DNA of 57,361 nt from Clostridia bacterium. GTDB taxonomy: Bacteria; Bacillota; Clostridia; Christensenellales; Aristaeellaceae. The stretch is taken from positions 1 to 57,361 of the forward strand of contig JAGBAV010000048.1 of the NCBI GenBank assembly GCA_017938795.1, written 5' to 3'. Position numbers and translations under genes: made by a program. Positions within the stretch are counted from its first letter, which is position 1; each line of letters opens with the position of its first letter. Positions 1 to 6,289 of this stretch are shown piece by piece. The notes beneath the pieces are model-generated. The model had not been told where the DNA came from and searched no databases. It saw only the letters and a list, made by a program, of their open reading frames with translations.

Positions 1-2
1 AG

Positions 3-122
3 CTGCTGGGCATGCTGGAAAAGACAGAGAGGAACAAAGATTTTTTCAGAAAATTGCAGGAATGGCTTGCAATTTGGGAAAAAGAAGGGTATACTATACG
101 AAGTCTCCGCTCAAGCGTATGA
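3..122 (+). CDS. Possible C-terminal end of an upstream gene (partial at window edge)
   Basis: An open frame entering from the window edge encodes 39 residues before a TGA stop. The peptide ([15 protein letters not shown], then a [13 protein letters not shown] segment) is charged and looks like an amphipathic helical protein end. No family is recognised. The rpmE promoter lies inside this frame, so if the gene is real rpmE is transcribed from within its 3' end. It could also be chance reading through an AT-rich promoter region. Confidence 0.3.
   Translation: MLGMLEKTERNKDFFRKLQEWLAIWEKEGYTIRSLRSSV
67..95 (+). promoter_or_regulatory. Sigma-A promoter for rpmE
   Basis: A TTGCAA -35 box (67-72) and a TATACT -10 box (90-95) are separated by exactly 17 bases. 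They lie about 90 bases before the rpmE start, leaving a moderate 5' leader. Confidence 0.75.
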
Positions 123-183
123 GAAGGTGCTGTTTTGTGTGTGCCTTTCATGCGATAGTATTGCGGAAAAAGAGGTGAAAATC

Positions 184-381
184 ATGAAGGAAGGCATCCA
201 TCCGAAGTATCAGAAGGTGAAGGTTACCTGCGTTTGCGGCAACACCTTTGAGACCGGTTCCACCAAGAAGGAGCTGCGCGTTGAAATCTGCTCCAAGTGC
301 CACCCGTTCTACACCGGCAAGCAGAAGCTCGTTGACGCCGGCGGCCGTGTCGATCGCTTCAAGAAGCGTTACGGCATGTAA
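184..381 (+). CDS. rpmE: 50S ribosomal protein L31
   Basis: Structural protein of the large ribosomal subunit. The 65-residue product begins MKEGIHPKY and keeps the family core [10 protein letters not shown] and the HPFYTGKQK segment. It has four cysteines in CVC and CSKC pairs, which marks the zinc-binding form of L31; zinc-free paralogues lack them. The start at 184 is chosen because AGAGGTGA sits just upstream and L31 proteins begin at this methionine; the longer open frame from 67 would add an unrelated extension. A sigma-A promoter lies at 67-95 and an intrinsic terminator follows at once, so it is a single-gene unit. The family call is secure. Confidence 0.97.
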   Translation: MKEGIHPKYQKVKVTCVCGNTFETGSTKKELRVEICSKCHPFYTGKQKLVDAGGRVDRFKKRYGM

Positions 382-395
382 TATGTCCAGCAATA

Positions 396-426
396 AGAGA
401 GACGGTTTGCGCCGTCTCTTTTTCTT
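396..426 (+). terminator. Intrinsic terminator of rpmE
   Basis: An eight-base stem, AGAGACGG paired with CCGTCTCT (398-405 and 412-419), is followed by a T-rich tail. It begins 15 bases after the rpmE stop. Confidence 0.9.
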
Positions 427-481
427 TTTGGCTGTTGACCTGCTCACACGGAGGGCATGGTCCGCGGCTGTGAACCTTCGC

Positions 482-511
482 TTGTGCATGCCCCCATGTA
501 TATGATATAAT
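482..511 (+). promoter_or_regulatory. Promoter of the dnaD-like/dnaI-like pair
   Basis: A consensus TATAAT (506-511) is preceded by TGA, giving an extended -10 (TGnTATAAT). A weak TTGTGC lies 18 bases upstream. It is placed about 50 bases before the DnaD-domain gene. Confidence 0.65.
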
Positions 512-563
512 ACAACTATCTATGCGGCTGCGCGGGCAGCCGCGCGCGAAGGAGGAAGGCCGG

Positions 564-2057
564 ATGGCGTTTTGTTCGTTTGACGAGGGCGTGGCGCTGT
601 TTGACTCCACGCCGGTGGAGAATATGTTCATCACGGAGTATATGCTCCGCGCGCCCGGGGAATTCGTCAAGGTCTACATCTATGGCCTGATGCAGTGCTA
701 TCATCCCTCCTGCCGTATGAGCCTGTCCGCAATGGCGAAGGATCTGGACGTCACGGAGGAAGAGGTGGAGCGCGCCATGCGCTATTGGGAGCGCGATGGC
801 CTTGTGCGCCGCGTGGGCGACAATCCCGTGGCCTATACCTTCGCCAACCTCAAGCAGCTCACGCTGACGAGGGCGCATACGCCGTCCGAGCAGCTGTACG
901 ACCGGGGCTTTGCCGAGGAGATTGAGCGCACGCTGGATCAGCAGCAGCTCACCTCCGCGGACCTGAATACCATCTATGACTGGGTGGATGTGCTCGAGCT
1001 CCCGCAGGAGGTCGTGATCATGCTCCTGCAGACGGAGAAGGCGCGCAGCCGTTCGGGCCGCGTGAGCCTCAGCATTGCCGATCGTGTCGCGCAGGAATGG
1101 GCGCGCAGCGGCATCCGCACCGTGGAAGAGGTTGAAAAGATTGTCATTATCGGGCGCGAGCGCGAGCGCGAGCTGCGCAGGCTGCTGGCGCGCCTTGGCA
1201 TGCGGCGCGAGCCCAGCGAGGACGAGAAGGCGATGTACAATAAGTGGATCGAGGAATGGGGCTTCACAGCGGACGCCGTGCAGGAGGCCTGCCGAGAGAC
1301 CACCAAGGGCGCGCCGACGATGGCGTATCTGGACGGCATCCTCCTGCGCCAGCATCAGCTCGGGCGGCATGAGGCGCAGGCGCTGGCCGGCGGCATGGCG
1401 ACGGAGCGCACGGCGAGGGACTTTGCCCGTGAGGTGCTGGCCGGCCTTGGCCGCACGGGCGTCACGCCGACGCAGGATGACCTGATGCTGATTGAGAGCT
1501 GGCGTGCCGAGGGCAGCAGCGAGGAGATGATCCTGCTGGCGGTCGCTGCGGCGCACAGGCGAGCGGGCGGCGGCACGATGGACGACGTAGGCGCTTGGCT
1601 GCAGAAGTGGAAGGCGAAGGGTTTCCATACGCCGGACGCGGTGAAGAACGACTCCGCCCGCCAGCGTGCGCTCAACGCGCAGCTGCGCGAGATCTACGAG
1701 ACCGCCGGCGTGGAGAAGCGGCCCAATCAGCCTGACCGCGATCTGCTCAGCCGCTTCATGGCGGATACGGGCCTTGGTATGGATATGGAGGTCGTGCTGC
1801 TCGCTGCGCAGTATGCGCGGGGCAGCGGCGCGCCGATGATGATGATGAACCGCATTCTGGAGAGCTGGCACAGCGCCGGTATCCATACGGCGGAGGCCGC
1901 GCGCGCCGAGCATGAGAGCCATCAGCGCGCCGCGCAGGGCGGCAGGACGACCGCTGCGGCGGCAAGGCCGGCGGACGCCATGCAGCGCTATACGCCGCAG
2001 GAGCGCAGGGAAACCTACCGCGCGGCGGTGATCGACTTTGACGAGGAGGAGAACTGA
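564..2057 (+). CDS. DnaD-domain replication initiation protein
   Basis: Predicted primosome component that helps load the replicative helicase at the origin or at restart sites. The 497-residue protein has an N-terminal winged-helix-like region (about 1-100; TEEEVERAMRYWERDGLV resembles a DnaD N-domain). At least three DnaB_2/DnaD-type helical repeats follow, near residues 220-275, 310-370 and 395-455. Each ends in a W-K/S-x-G-x-x-T element such as LQKWKAKGFHTPDAV and LESWHSAGIHTAEAA. The start at 564 is fixed by GGAGGAAGG eight bases upstream. It overlaps the next gene, a helicase-loader ATPase, by one base (TGATG), so the two are translationally coupled. This is the usual Clostridia pairing. 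Three repeats is more than the single domain of Bacillus DnaD. Confidence 0.85.
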   Translation: MAFCSFDEGVALFDSTPVENMFITEYMLRAPGEFVKVYIYGLMQCYHPSCRMSLSAMAKDLDVTEEEVERAMRYWERDGLVRRVGDNPVAYTFANLKQLTLTRAHTPSEQLYDRGFAEEIERTLDQQQLTSADLNTIYDWVDVLELPQEVVIMLLQTEKARSRSGRVSLSIADRVAQEWARSGIRTVEEVEKIVIIGRERERELRRLLARLGMRREPSEDEKAMYNKWIEEWGFTADAVQEACRETTKGAPTMAYLDGILLRQHQLGRHEAQALAGGMATERTARDFAREVLAGLGRTGVTPTQDDLMLIESWRAEGSSEEMILLAVAAAHRRAGGGTMDDVGAWLQKWKAKGFHTPDAVKNDSARQRALNAQLREIYETAGVEKRPNQPDRDLLSRFMADTGLGMDMEVVLLAAQYARGSGAPMMMMNRILESWHSAGIHTAEAARAEHESHQRAAQGGRTTAAAARPADAMQRYTPQERRETYRAAVIDFDEEEN

Positions 2058-3058
2058 TGCACAGCCGTGAGAATGTCATGCGCGAGGCGCTGTCCGAAAT
2101 GGAGGCGCAGCGCGCCCGCAATATCGCCGAGGAGAAGGCGAGGCGTGAGCACGCAGAGGGGAAGAGCCCCGAGGTTGCAAGGCTCATGCGCAAGCGTCAT
2201 CAGCTCTTCTTCAGCGGCATGCGCGGCGCCTTTGCCGCGCCGGGCAGGGCGAAGGACATCTCCGCCTCGATGAAGGAGGAGATCGCCGCCATCAATCTGC
2301 AGCTGCGCCGTGCGCTGGCGGACTGCGGCCTCCCGGAGGATTACCTGCAGCCGGTCTATCGCTGCGCTGCCTGCCGGGATACCGGCTATGTCGGCGAGCC
2401 TGTGCACGAGCCGTGCGCCTGTCTCAAGCGCGCGGTGATGAACAGGCTCTATCAGAGCGAGGGACTGCAGGGGCTGGAGCGGGAGAACTTTGCTGCGTTT
2501 GACGAGAGCATCTTCCCGGATACGCCGCTTGAGGGGCGCAAGGGCTCGCAGCGGGCTTTTATCCGCAGATGCCGCGAATTCTGCGAGGGCTATGCTGACG
2601 GCTTTGATCCTGCGGCAGGGCAGGGGCTGCTGCTGTGCGGCCGATCCGGCCTTGGCAAGACGTTCCTGATGAACTGCGTGGCGCAGCGCGTGCTTGAGCG
2701 CGGATACTCCGTGGTCGTGCTCTCCGCGTATAAGCTGATTGAGGCCATGCGCCGCTATCAGTTCGGCGAAGGCGGCATGGAGCAGGTGCAGGACATGCTC
2801 TCCTGCGACCTGCTGTGCATCGATGACCTCGGCAGCGAGCCGATGCTGCGCGGGGTGACGCTCTCCTCGCTGTATCATATTCTCAATGAACGCAGGAACG
2901 CGAATAAGGCCATCGTCGTGACCACAAACTGTGACGGCGATGACCTGTATGAGAAGTATGATGACCGTATTGCAGCGCGGCTGACCGATCCCAGCCGGAT
3001 GAAGGTGATCCCCTTCGTCGGCGTGGATGTGCGCCGCTTTGCTGCGAAGGAGCTGTAA
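2057..3058 (+). CDS. Primosomal helicase loader, DnaI/DnaC-type AAA+ ATPase
   Basis: ATPase expected to load the DnaB/DnaC replicative helicase with the upstream DnaD-like protein. The 333-residue product has a helical N-terminus, then a zinc-binding segment with CAAC followed by CAC (about residues 112-130). The ATPase core follows, with Walker A GRSGLGKTF near residue 197 and Walker B LLCIDDLGSE near 255. The arginine-finger region is DDRIAARLTDPSRM. This order is that of Bacillus DnaI and phage DnaC. Its ATG overlaps the TGA of the upstream gene. It could be called dnaI or dnaC depending on nomenclature, so no symbol is assigned. Confidence 0.88.
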   Translation: MHSRENVMREALSEMEAQRARNIAEEKARREHAEGKSPEVARLMRKRHQLFFSGMRGAFAAPGRAKDISASMKEEIAAINLQLRRALADCGLPEDYLQPVYRCAACRDTGYVGEPVHEPCACLKRAVMNRLYQSEGLQGLERENFAAFDESIFPDTPLEGRKGSQRAFIRRCREFCEGYADGFDPAAGQGLLLCGRSGLGKTFLMNCVAQRVLERGYSVVVLSAYKLIEAMRRYQFGEGGMEQVQDMLSCDLLCIDDLGSEPMLRGVTLSSLYHILNERRNANKAIVVTTNCDGDDLYEKYDDRIAARLTDPSRMKVIPFVGVDVRRFAAKEL

Positions 3059-3061
3059 GGC

Positions 3062-3496
3062 TCACAGGAAATCGCGGATTTCGTCGATCAGCTGCTTTTC
3101 CAACTGGATGAGCTTCTTGGTGATATCCTTGGCGGCCTCGTCTGCGGCGGTGTATTCGTTGAGGTACTTGTTCAGCGACTTGACGCCCATGCCGCAGCCG
3201 TCCGTCATCAGGCTGGCGATGGTGGAATCGCCGGGCATGACGGTGAGCTCCGCCTTCGTCTTGACCATGGACATGCCGCGGGCGAAGGCGTTGGGCGCCT
3301 TGCCCTCGTCGCCGAAGCGGGAGAGCGCGTCCTCAATCTCATTCTGCAGGCGCTCATGGCGCTCCTTGCTGCGGTTGAGGCGGGCTTTGAGATCCTCGCT
3401 GGCGGTATAGGGCAGCACGTCGTCGATGCTGGCGACGCCCATACGGACGCCTGCGTCGCATTCCCGCAGCAGATTCAGGGTATCCTGCTTGACCAT
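3062..3496 (-). CDS. Conserved hypothetical helical protein
   Basis: Unassigned 144-residue protein, convergent with the helicase loader (stops 3 bases apart) and divergent from the AAA ATPase at 3566. It is mostly predicted helix, rich in Lys and Glu (KARLNRSKERHERLQNEIED), with a central ARGMSMVKTKAELTVMPGD segment. The size and helix pattern resemble small ferritin-like bundle proteins (DUF2383 type) that are common as single genes in Clostridia. The metal-ligand pattern is not convincing enough to claim metal binding. The start is fixed by GGGAGGAAT upstream of the ATG. No signal peptide is visible. The coding call is firm and the function is unknown. Confidence 0.75.
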   Translation of the reverse strand: MVKQDTLNLLRECDAGVRMGVASIDDVLPYTASEDLKARLNRSKERHERLQNEIEDALSRFGDEGKAPNAFARGMSMVKTKAELTVMPGDSTIASLMTDGCGMGVKSLNKYLNEYTAADEAAKDITKKLIQLEKQLIDEIRDFL

Positions 3497-3565
3497 AATG
3501 ATTCCTCCCGGTGTGTGATGCGCATAGTCTGCCCGGGCGGCGCGACGAATATACGGAGGCAGCAG

Positions 3566-4438
3566 ATGATCTATCTGGATTCCTTCCGCTTTCCGGATGA
3601 GGAGGCGGAGGCAGGGTATTGCATGGGCGTGAAGCGCAGGTGCTACACGTCGTTCTATCCCTTCCGGATTCTGACGCGCCATCAGTTTGAGCGGATCGAC
3701 TGCGAGAGCGTGACCATCCTCTACGGCGGAAACGGCTCGGGCAAGTCGACTGCGCTCCATGTCATCGCGCAGAAGCTGGCGCTCTCGCGGGAGTCAGCGT
3801 TCAATATGACGTCCTTTTATGAGGACTATGTGGGCATGTGCAGCGCGGAGCTGCGCGTGCCCGTCCCGCGGGAGAGCTGCATCATCACCAGCGACGACGT
3901 CTTTGACTACATGCTCCGCATCCGCGACCTCAACGAGGGCATCGACAGCCGGCGCGAGGAGATGTTTGAAGAATACATCGAGGCGAAGCGCTCGGGCTTT
4001 CAGCTGCGGTCGATGGACGACTTTGAGGAGCTCAAGCGCGTCAACCGCGCGCGCAAGCGCACCCAGAGCCGCTATGTCCGCGAGGAGCTGGGGATGAACG
4101 TGCGCACCTATTCAAACGGAGAAAGCGCCTTCCGCTACTTCACCAACAAGATCGGGGAGAATGCGCTCTATCTGCTTGACGAGCCGGAGAACAGCCTCTC
4201 ACCCGCGCGGCAGATGGAGCTGGCGCAGTTCATCGAGGACAGCGCGCGCTTCATGGGCTGCCAGTTCGTGATCTCAACGCATTCTCCGTTCCTGTTGGCT
4301 CTGCGCGGGGCGAAGATCTATGACCTTGACAGCGACCCTGTCGACGTGCGCCGGTGGACGCAGCTGGAGAACGTGCGCGCCTATTACGACTTCTTCAGGC
4401 GGCATGAGCAGGCGTTTGAGCGGACGTACGACGATTGA
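3566..4438 (+). CDS. AAA family ATPase, ABC/SMC-like
   Basis: Stand-alone P-loop ATPase of 290 residues. Walker A is LYGGNGSGKSTALHV (about residues 51-65). An ABC-type signature region TYSNGESAFRYF is near 187, Walker B is ALYLLDEPENSLSP near 208, and the switch histidine is in ISTHSPFLL near 240. These motifs place it in the AAA_15/AAA_21 predicted-ATPase group related to the OLD and RecF/SMC heads. No nuclease (TOPRIM) domain is attached and no partner nuclease is adjacent, so a defence role is not supported. Such genes are common stand-alone chromosomal genes in Clostridia. CGGAGGC precedes the ATG. It is divergent from the gene at 3062-3496. Confidence 0.8.
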   Translation: MIYLDSFRFPDEEAEAGYCMGVKRRCYTSFYPFRILTRHQFERIDCESVTILYGGNGSGKSTALHVIAQKLALSRESAFNMTSFYEDYVGMCSAELRVPVPRESCIITSDDVFDYMLRIRDLNEGIDSRREEMFEEYIEAKRSGFQLRSMDDFEELKRVNRARKRTQSRYVREELGMNVRTYSNGESAFRYFTNKIGENALYLLDEPENSLSPARQMELAQFIEDSARFMGCQFVISTHSPFLLALRGAKIYDLDSDPVDVRRWTQLENVRAYYDFFRRHEQAFERTYDD

Positions 4439-4577
4439 GTGCGGTGTAAGATCAAAGGATCGTTTCCCTTTGAGCGCTGCTTGGACAGGAATGCTGCTGC
4501 AAAGAACGCATCGTTGAAGTCAAGCGATACACCCTGCAGCAGCCCGGCTGACGCTGTGCAGGGACAATAAACGAAAA

Positions 4578-4626
4578 ATGAAGGCACACTCCGGGCGATG
4601 AATCTGCCTGCGGGTGTGCCTTTTGT
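4578..4626. terminator. Bidirectional intrinsic terminator
   Basis: A nine-base perfect stem, AAGGCACAC (4581-4589) with GTGTGCCTT (4614-4622), is followed by T on the plus strand and by a T-rich stretch on the minus strand. It separates the AAA ATPase from the convergent flavin reductase. The rest of 4439-4708 shows no gene. Confidence 0.75.
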
Positions 4627-4708
4627 TATCTGCATGTTTGCTATTGCCGCAATATACCCTGTGAAGATTTCTTCATCGGGCATTGCGGTCAGCTGACGAC
4701 CGACTGCG

Positions 4709-5329
4709 TCATGACTGCTGCGCAGCCTTGCCGACCTGTACGCCGGGCCTGATCTTCTGCGCCGGCTCGTGCCAGACGCCCAGATGACGGCCATCCCAGC
4801 TCCAATAGTCCATGGTGCCCGTGGTGGAAACCACGCCGATCTTCTGCATCAGCTGCTGCACGGTCAGGCCGCTGTCCACCAGCTCAGCATCTTTCAGCAC
4901 ATTGCGGATGCGGCACAGGAACACGGTGTCCCCTTCTTCCTCATTGGTGGGGATCACCCGGTCCACCTCCAGCTCGAAGGTCAGCGGGCTGCTGCTCAGC
5001 ACCGGCACATCCAGCACAGCGCCTTTTTCCCATGCCACAGGTACGTCCATCTTGTCGGCGTCATGGCCGTCTGCTGTGCCGAAGTAATCCGCCAGAGGCA
5101 GGTTCTTTTCCACCACCAGATTGGCTGAGAACACGCGATTGGCCAGAATGCGCTCCTGCGTGGTCTTTTTGCCGCCGATGGCGCACATCACGCCCAGACG
5201 GTCATACCAGCAATAGCTGAACCAGCAGAACAGGCCGAAGTTGGGCTGTCCATCCTCCTTGTAGGTGCCGTAGACAAACAGGGTCTGGGGACAGATATCG
5301 TTGCTGACGGGAACGGAAACTTTACTCAT
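4709..5329 (-). CDS. Flavin reductase-like FMN-binding protein
   Basis: Cytosolic FMN-binding split-barrel protein of 206 residues, of the flavin reductase-like group. The typical pattern is visible: an early CPQTLFVYGTYKEDGQPNFG strand pair, then GVMCAIGGKKTTQERILANRVF, where the ILxNxxFxxN element contacts FMN, and a later EVDRVI strand. These proteins carry out NAD(P)H-linked flavin or quinone reduction or act as redox sensors; the substrate cannot be told. The start at 5329 has GAAGGAGG upstream. It overlaps the end of the MarR-type gene by 8 bases, so the pair is co-expressed. The pairing suggests induction by small aromatic or redox-active compounds, which is an inference. Confidence 0.85.
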   Translation of the reverse strand: MSKVSVPVSNDICPQTLFVYGTYKEDGQPNFGLFCWFSYCWYDRLGVMCAIGGKKTTQERILANRVFSANLVVEKNLPLADYFGTADGHDADKMDVPVAWEKGAVLDVPVLSSSPLTFELEVDRVIPTNEEEGDTVFLCRIRNVLKDAELVDSGLTVQQLMQKIGVVSTTGTMDYWSWDGRHLGVWHEPAQKIRPGVQVGKAAQQS

Positions 5330-5762
5330 GGTGTGCGCCTCCTTCAAGATTATCTAGTATGCGGTACAGATACCCTTCAAACTGGCGTATCTCATCCTCG
5401 GAGAAACCTGTGTAATACAGGTCGTTCATTGCCTGGGAAATGCGCTGGTAGTCATCCTGCAGCGCCTTAGCCTTATCCGTCATGACGATGTGCACCTTGC
5501 GGCGGTCATGCCGGGCAGGAACGCGCTGCACCAGCTCTGCCTGCTCCATCCTGTCCAGCATGGAGGTCAGCGTGGTATTGGCCAGACCCGTTTGCGCCGA
5601 CAGCGTGCTGATGGGCACATCGTCTTGCTGCCACAGCACATACAGGATGCGCCCCTGCGCACCATTGAAGGCGTCAATGCCGCTTTCCACCAGCAGCCTG
5701 TCAAATATGCGGCTGCCCACCCGCTTCACCCGGGAAATCAGGAAACCGCCCTTCGTATCCAT
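5322..5762 (-). CDS. MarR family transcriptional regulator
   Basis: 146-residue winged-helix repressor of the MarR family, presumably controlling itself and the flavin reductase. The N-terminal dimerisation helix is followed by the helix-turn-helix (VPISTLSAQTGLANTTLTSM, about 49-68). The wing contains RVPARHDRRKVHIVMTDK, with the family-typical D-R-R-K turn. The C-terminal helices complete the dimer interface. The product length is standard. The gene is first in the operon, has a near-consensus promoter overlapped by an inverted repeat, and its stop overlaps the reductase start. That layout fits autorepression relieved by a small ligand. Confidence 0.9.
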   Translation of the reverse strand: MDTKGGFLISRVKRVGSRIFDRLLVESGIDAFNGAQGRILYVLWQQDDVPISTLSAQTGLANTTLTSMLDRMEQAELVQRVPARHDRRKVHIVMTDKAKALQDDYQRISQAMNDLYYTGFSEDEIRQFEGYLYRILDNLEGGAHHE

Positions 5763-5788
5763 GCGATCACCACCTGCATTCAGAATTG

Positions 5789-5815
5789 TTCTATTCAGGA
5801 TATTACCATATAGAA
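5789..5815. promoter_or_regulatory. Possible MarR operator
   Basis: The inverted repeat TTCTAT (5789-5794) / ATAGAA (5810-5815) has a 15-base spacer and is centred on the -10 box of the MarR promoter. Position and symmetry fit an autorepressor site. The assignment is inferred. Confidence 0.4.
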
Positions 5816-5828
5816 GTAAATGTGTCAA
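5800..5828 (-). promoter_or_regulatory. Sigma-A promoter of the MarR/flavin reductase operon
   Basis: On the minus strand, a perfect TTGACA (complement of 5823-5828) and TAATAT (complement of 5800-5805) are spaced by 17 bases. The promoter is upstream of the MarR start. Confidence 0.8.
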
Positions 5829-6004
5829 TGCCTGCAGCCATAGATTTCCTGTGATGCAATGCAACCGATAAACCATATACCAAAAGAGCGGAGGAAGGGC
5901 GATGCCATCCTTCGCATTCCGACATAAGCGAAGAATGCACCTGACGGCTGCGCATGTCCCGCAGCGACGGCAGGTCGGGTACGTTGGGGCTCTTACTTCC
6001 TGCA

Positions 6005-6060
6005 GCAAAAGAAAAGGCAGCTATGTACCTGAAGGTCTCCCTTCGGGTCATAACTGCCTG
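6005..6060 (-). terminator. Long hairpin with minus-strand T tail (terminator, possibly part of a dispersed repeat)
   Basis: Outer arms 6015-6025 and 6049-6059 pair at 10 of 11 positions. An inner stem (CCTGAAGG against CCTTCGGG) continues the hairpin. On the minus strand it is followed by TTTTCTTTT. It would terminate transcription of the penicillin-binding protein operon that ends at 6082. The minus-strand frame through it starts MTRRETFRYIAAFSFAAG, which I recall from many unrelated gut Firmicutes hypothetical proteins, so it may belong to a dispersed element. The stretch 5830-6010 holds no convincing gene. Confidence 0.6.
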
Positions 6061-6081
6061 AATGCCTTGTTTTCCCGCAGC

Positions 6082-6267
6082 TCATGACGAGGAGGAGTAA
6101 ATCTGCTCCTGCATGATCATTGCCGGGGAGGCGGTCCTTTGGATTATGGGTTCTGTTCTGTCTGCCGCGCGCACGGCGTTTTCATAGGTTGACGTGCCGA
6201 TGCGCACGGCGGCAAACGCGAGGGCAAAGAGCAGGAGCACAATCAGGATGCAGCGCAGCCGTTTCAT
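6082..6267 (-). CDS. Small single-pass membrane protein
   Basis: 61-residue protein, not assigned to a family. It begins MKRLRCILIVLLLFALAFAAVRIG, a basic start followed by one hydrophobic helix of about 18 residues. A short exported tail follows, rich in Gln, Glu and Ser and ending in four serines. There is no clear signal-peptidase site, so it is probably an N-terminally anchored membrane protein. GAGAGGGGGAGAA precedes the ATG. It starts 22 bases after the stop of the class A penicillin-binding protein and is probably its operon partner. A role in cell-wall synthesis is possible only by position. Confidence 0.6.
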   Translation of the reverse strand: MKRLRCILIVLLLFALAFAAVRIGTSTYENAVRAADRTEPIIQRTASPAMIMQEQIYSSSS

Positions 6268-6289
6268 CGGGATTCTCCCCCTCTCAGGA

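Noticed and set aside
3566-4438. OLD/Gabija-type defence ATPase
   Set aside because: No TOPRIM domain and no UvrD-like or nuclease partner next to it; its neighbours are housekeeping genes.
5803-6051. 82-residue minus-strand frame starting MTRRETFRY
   Set aside because: It overlaps a terminator hairpin and a promoter and is better explained as a dispersed DNA element.
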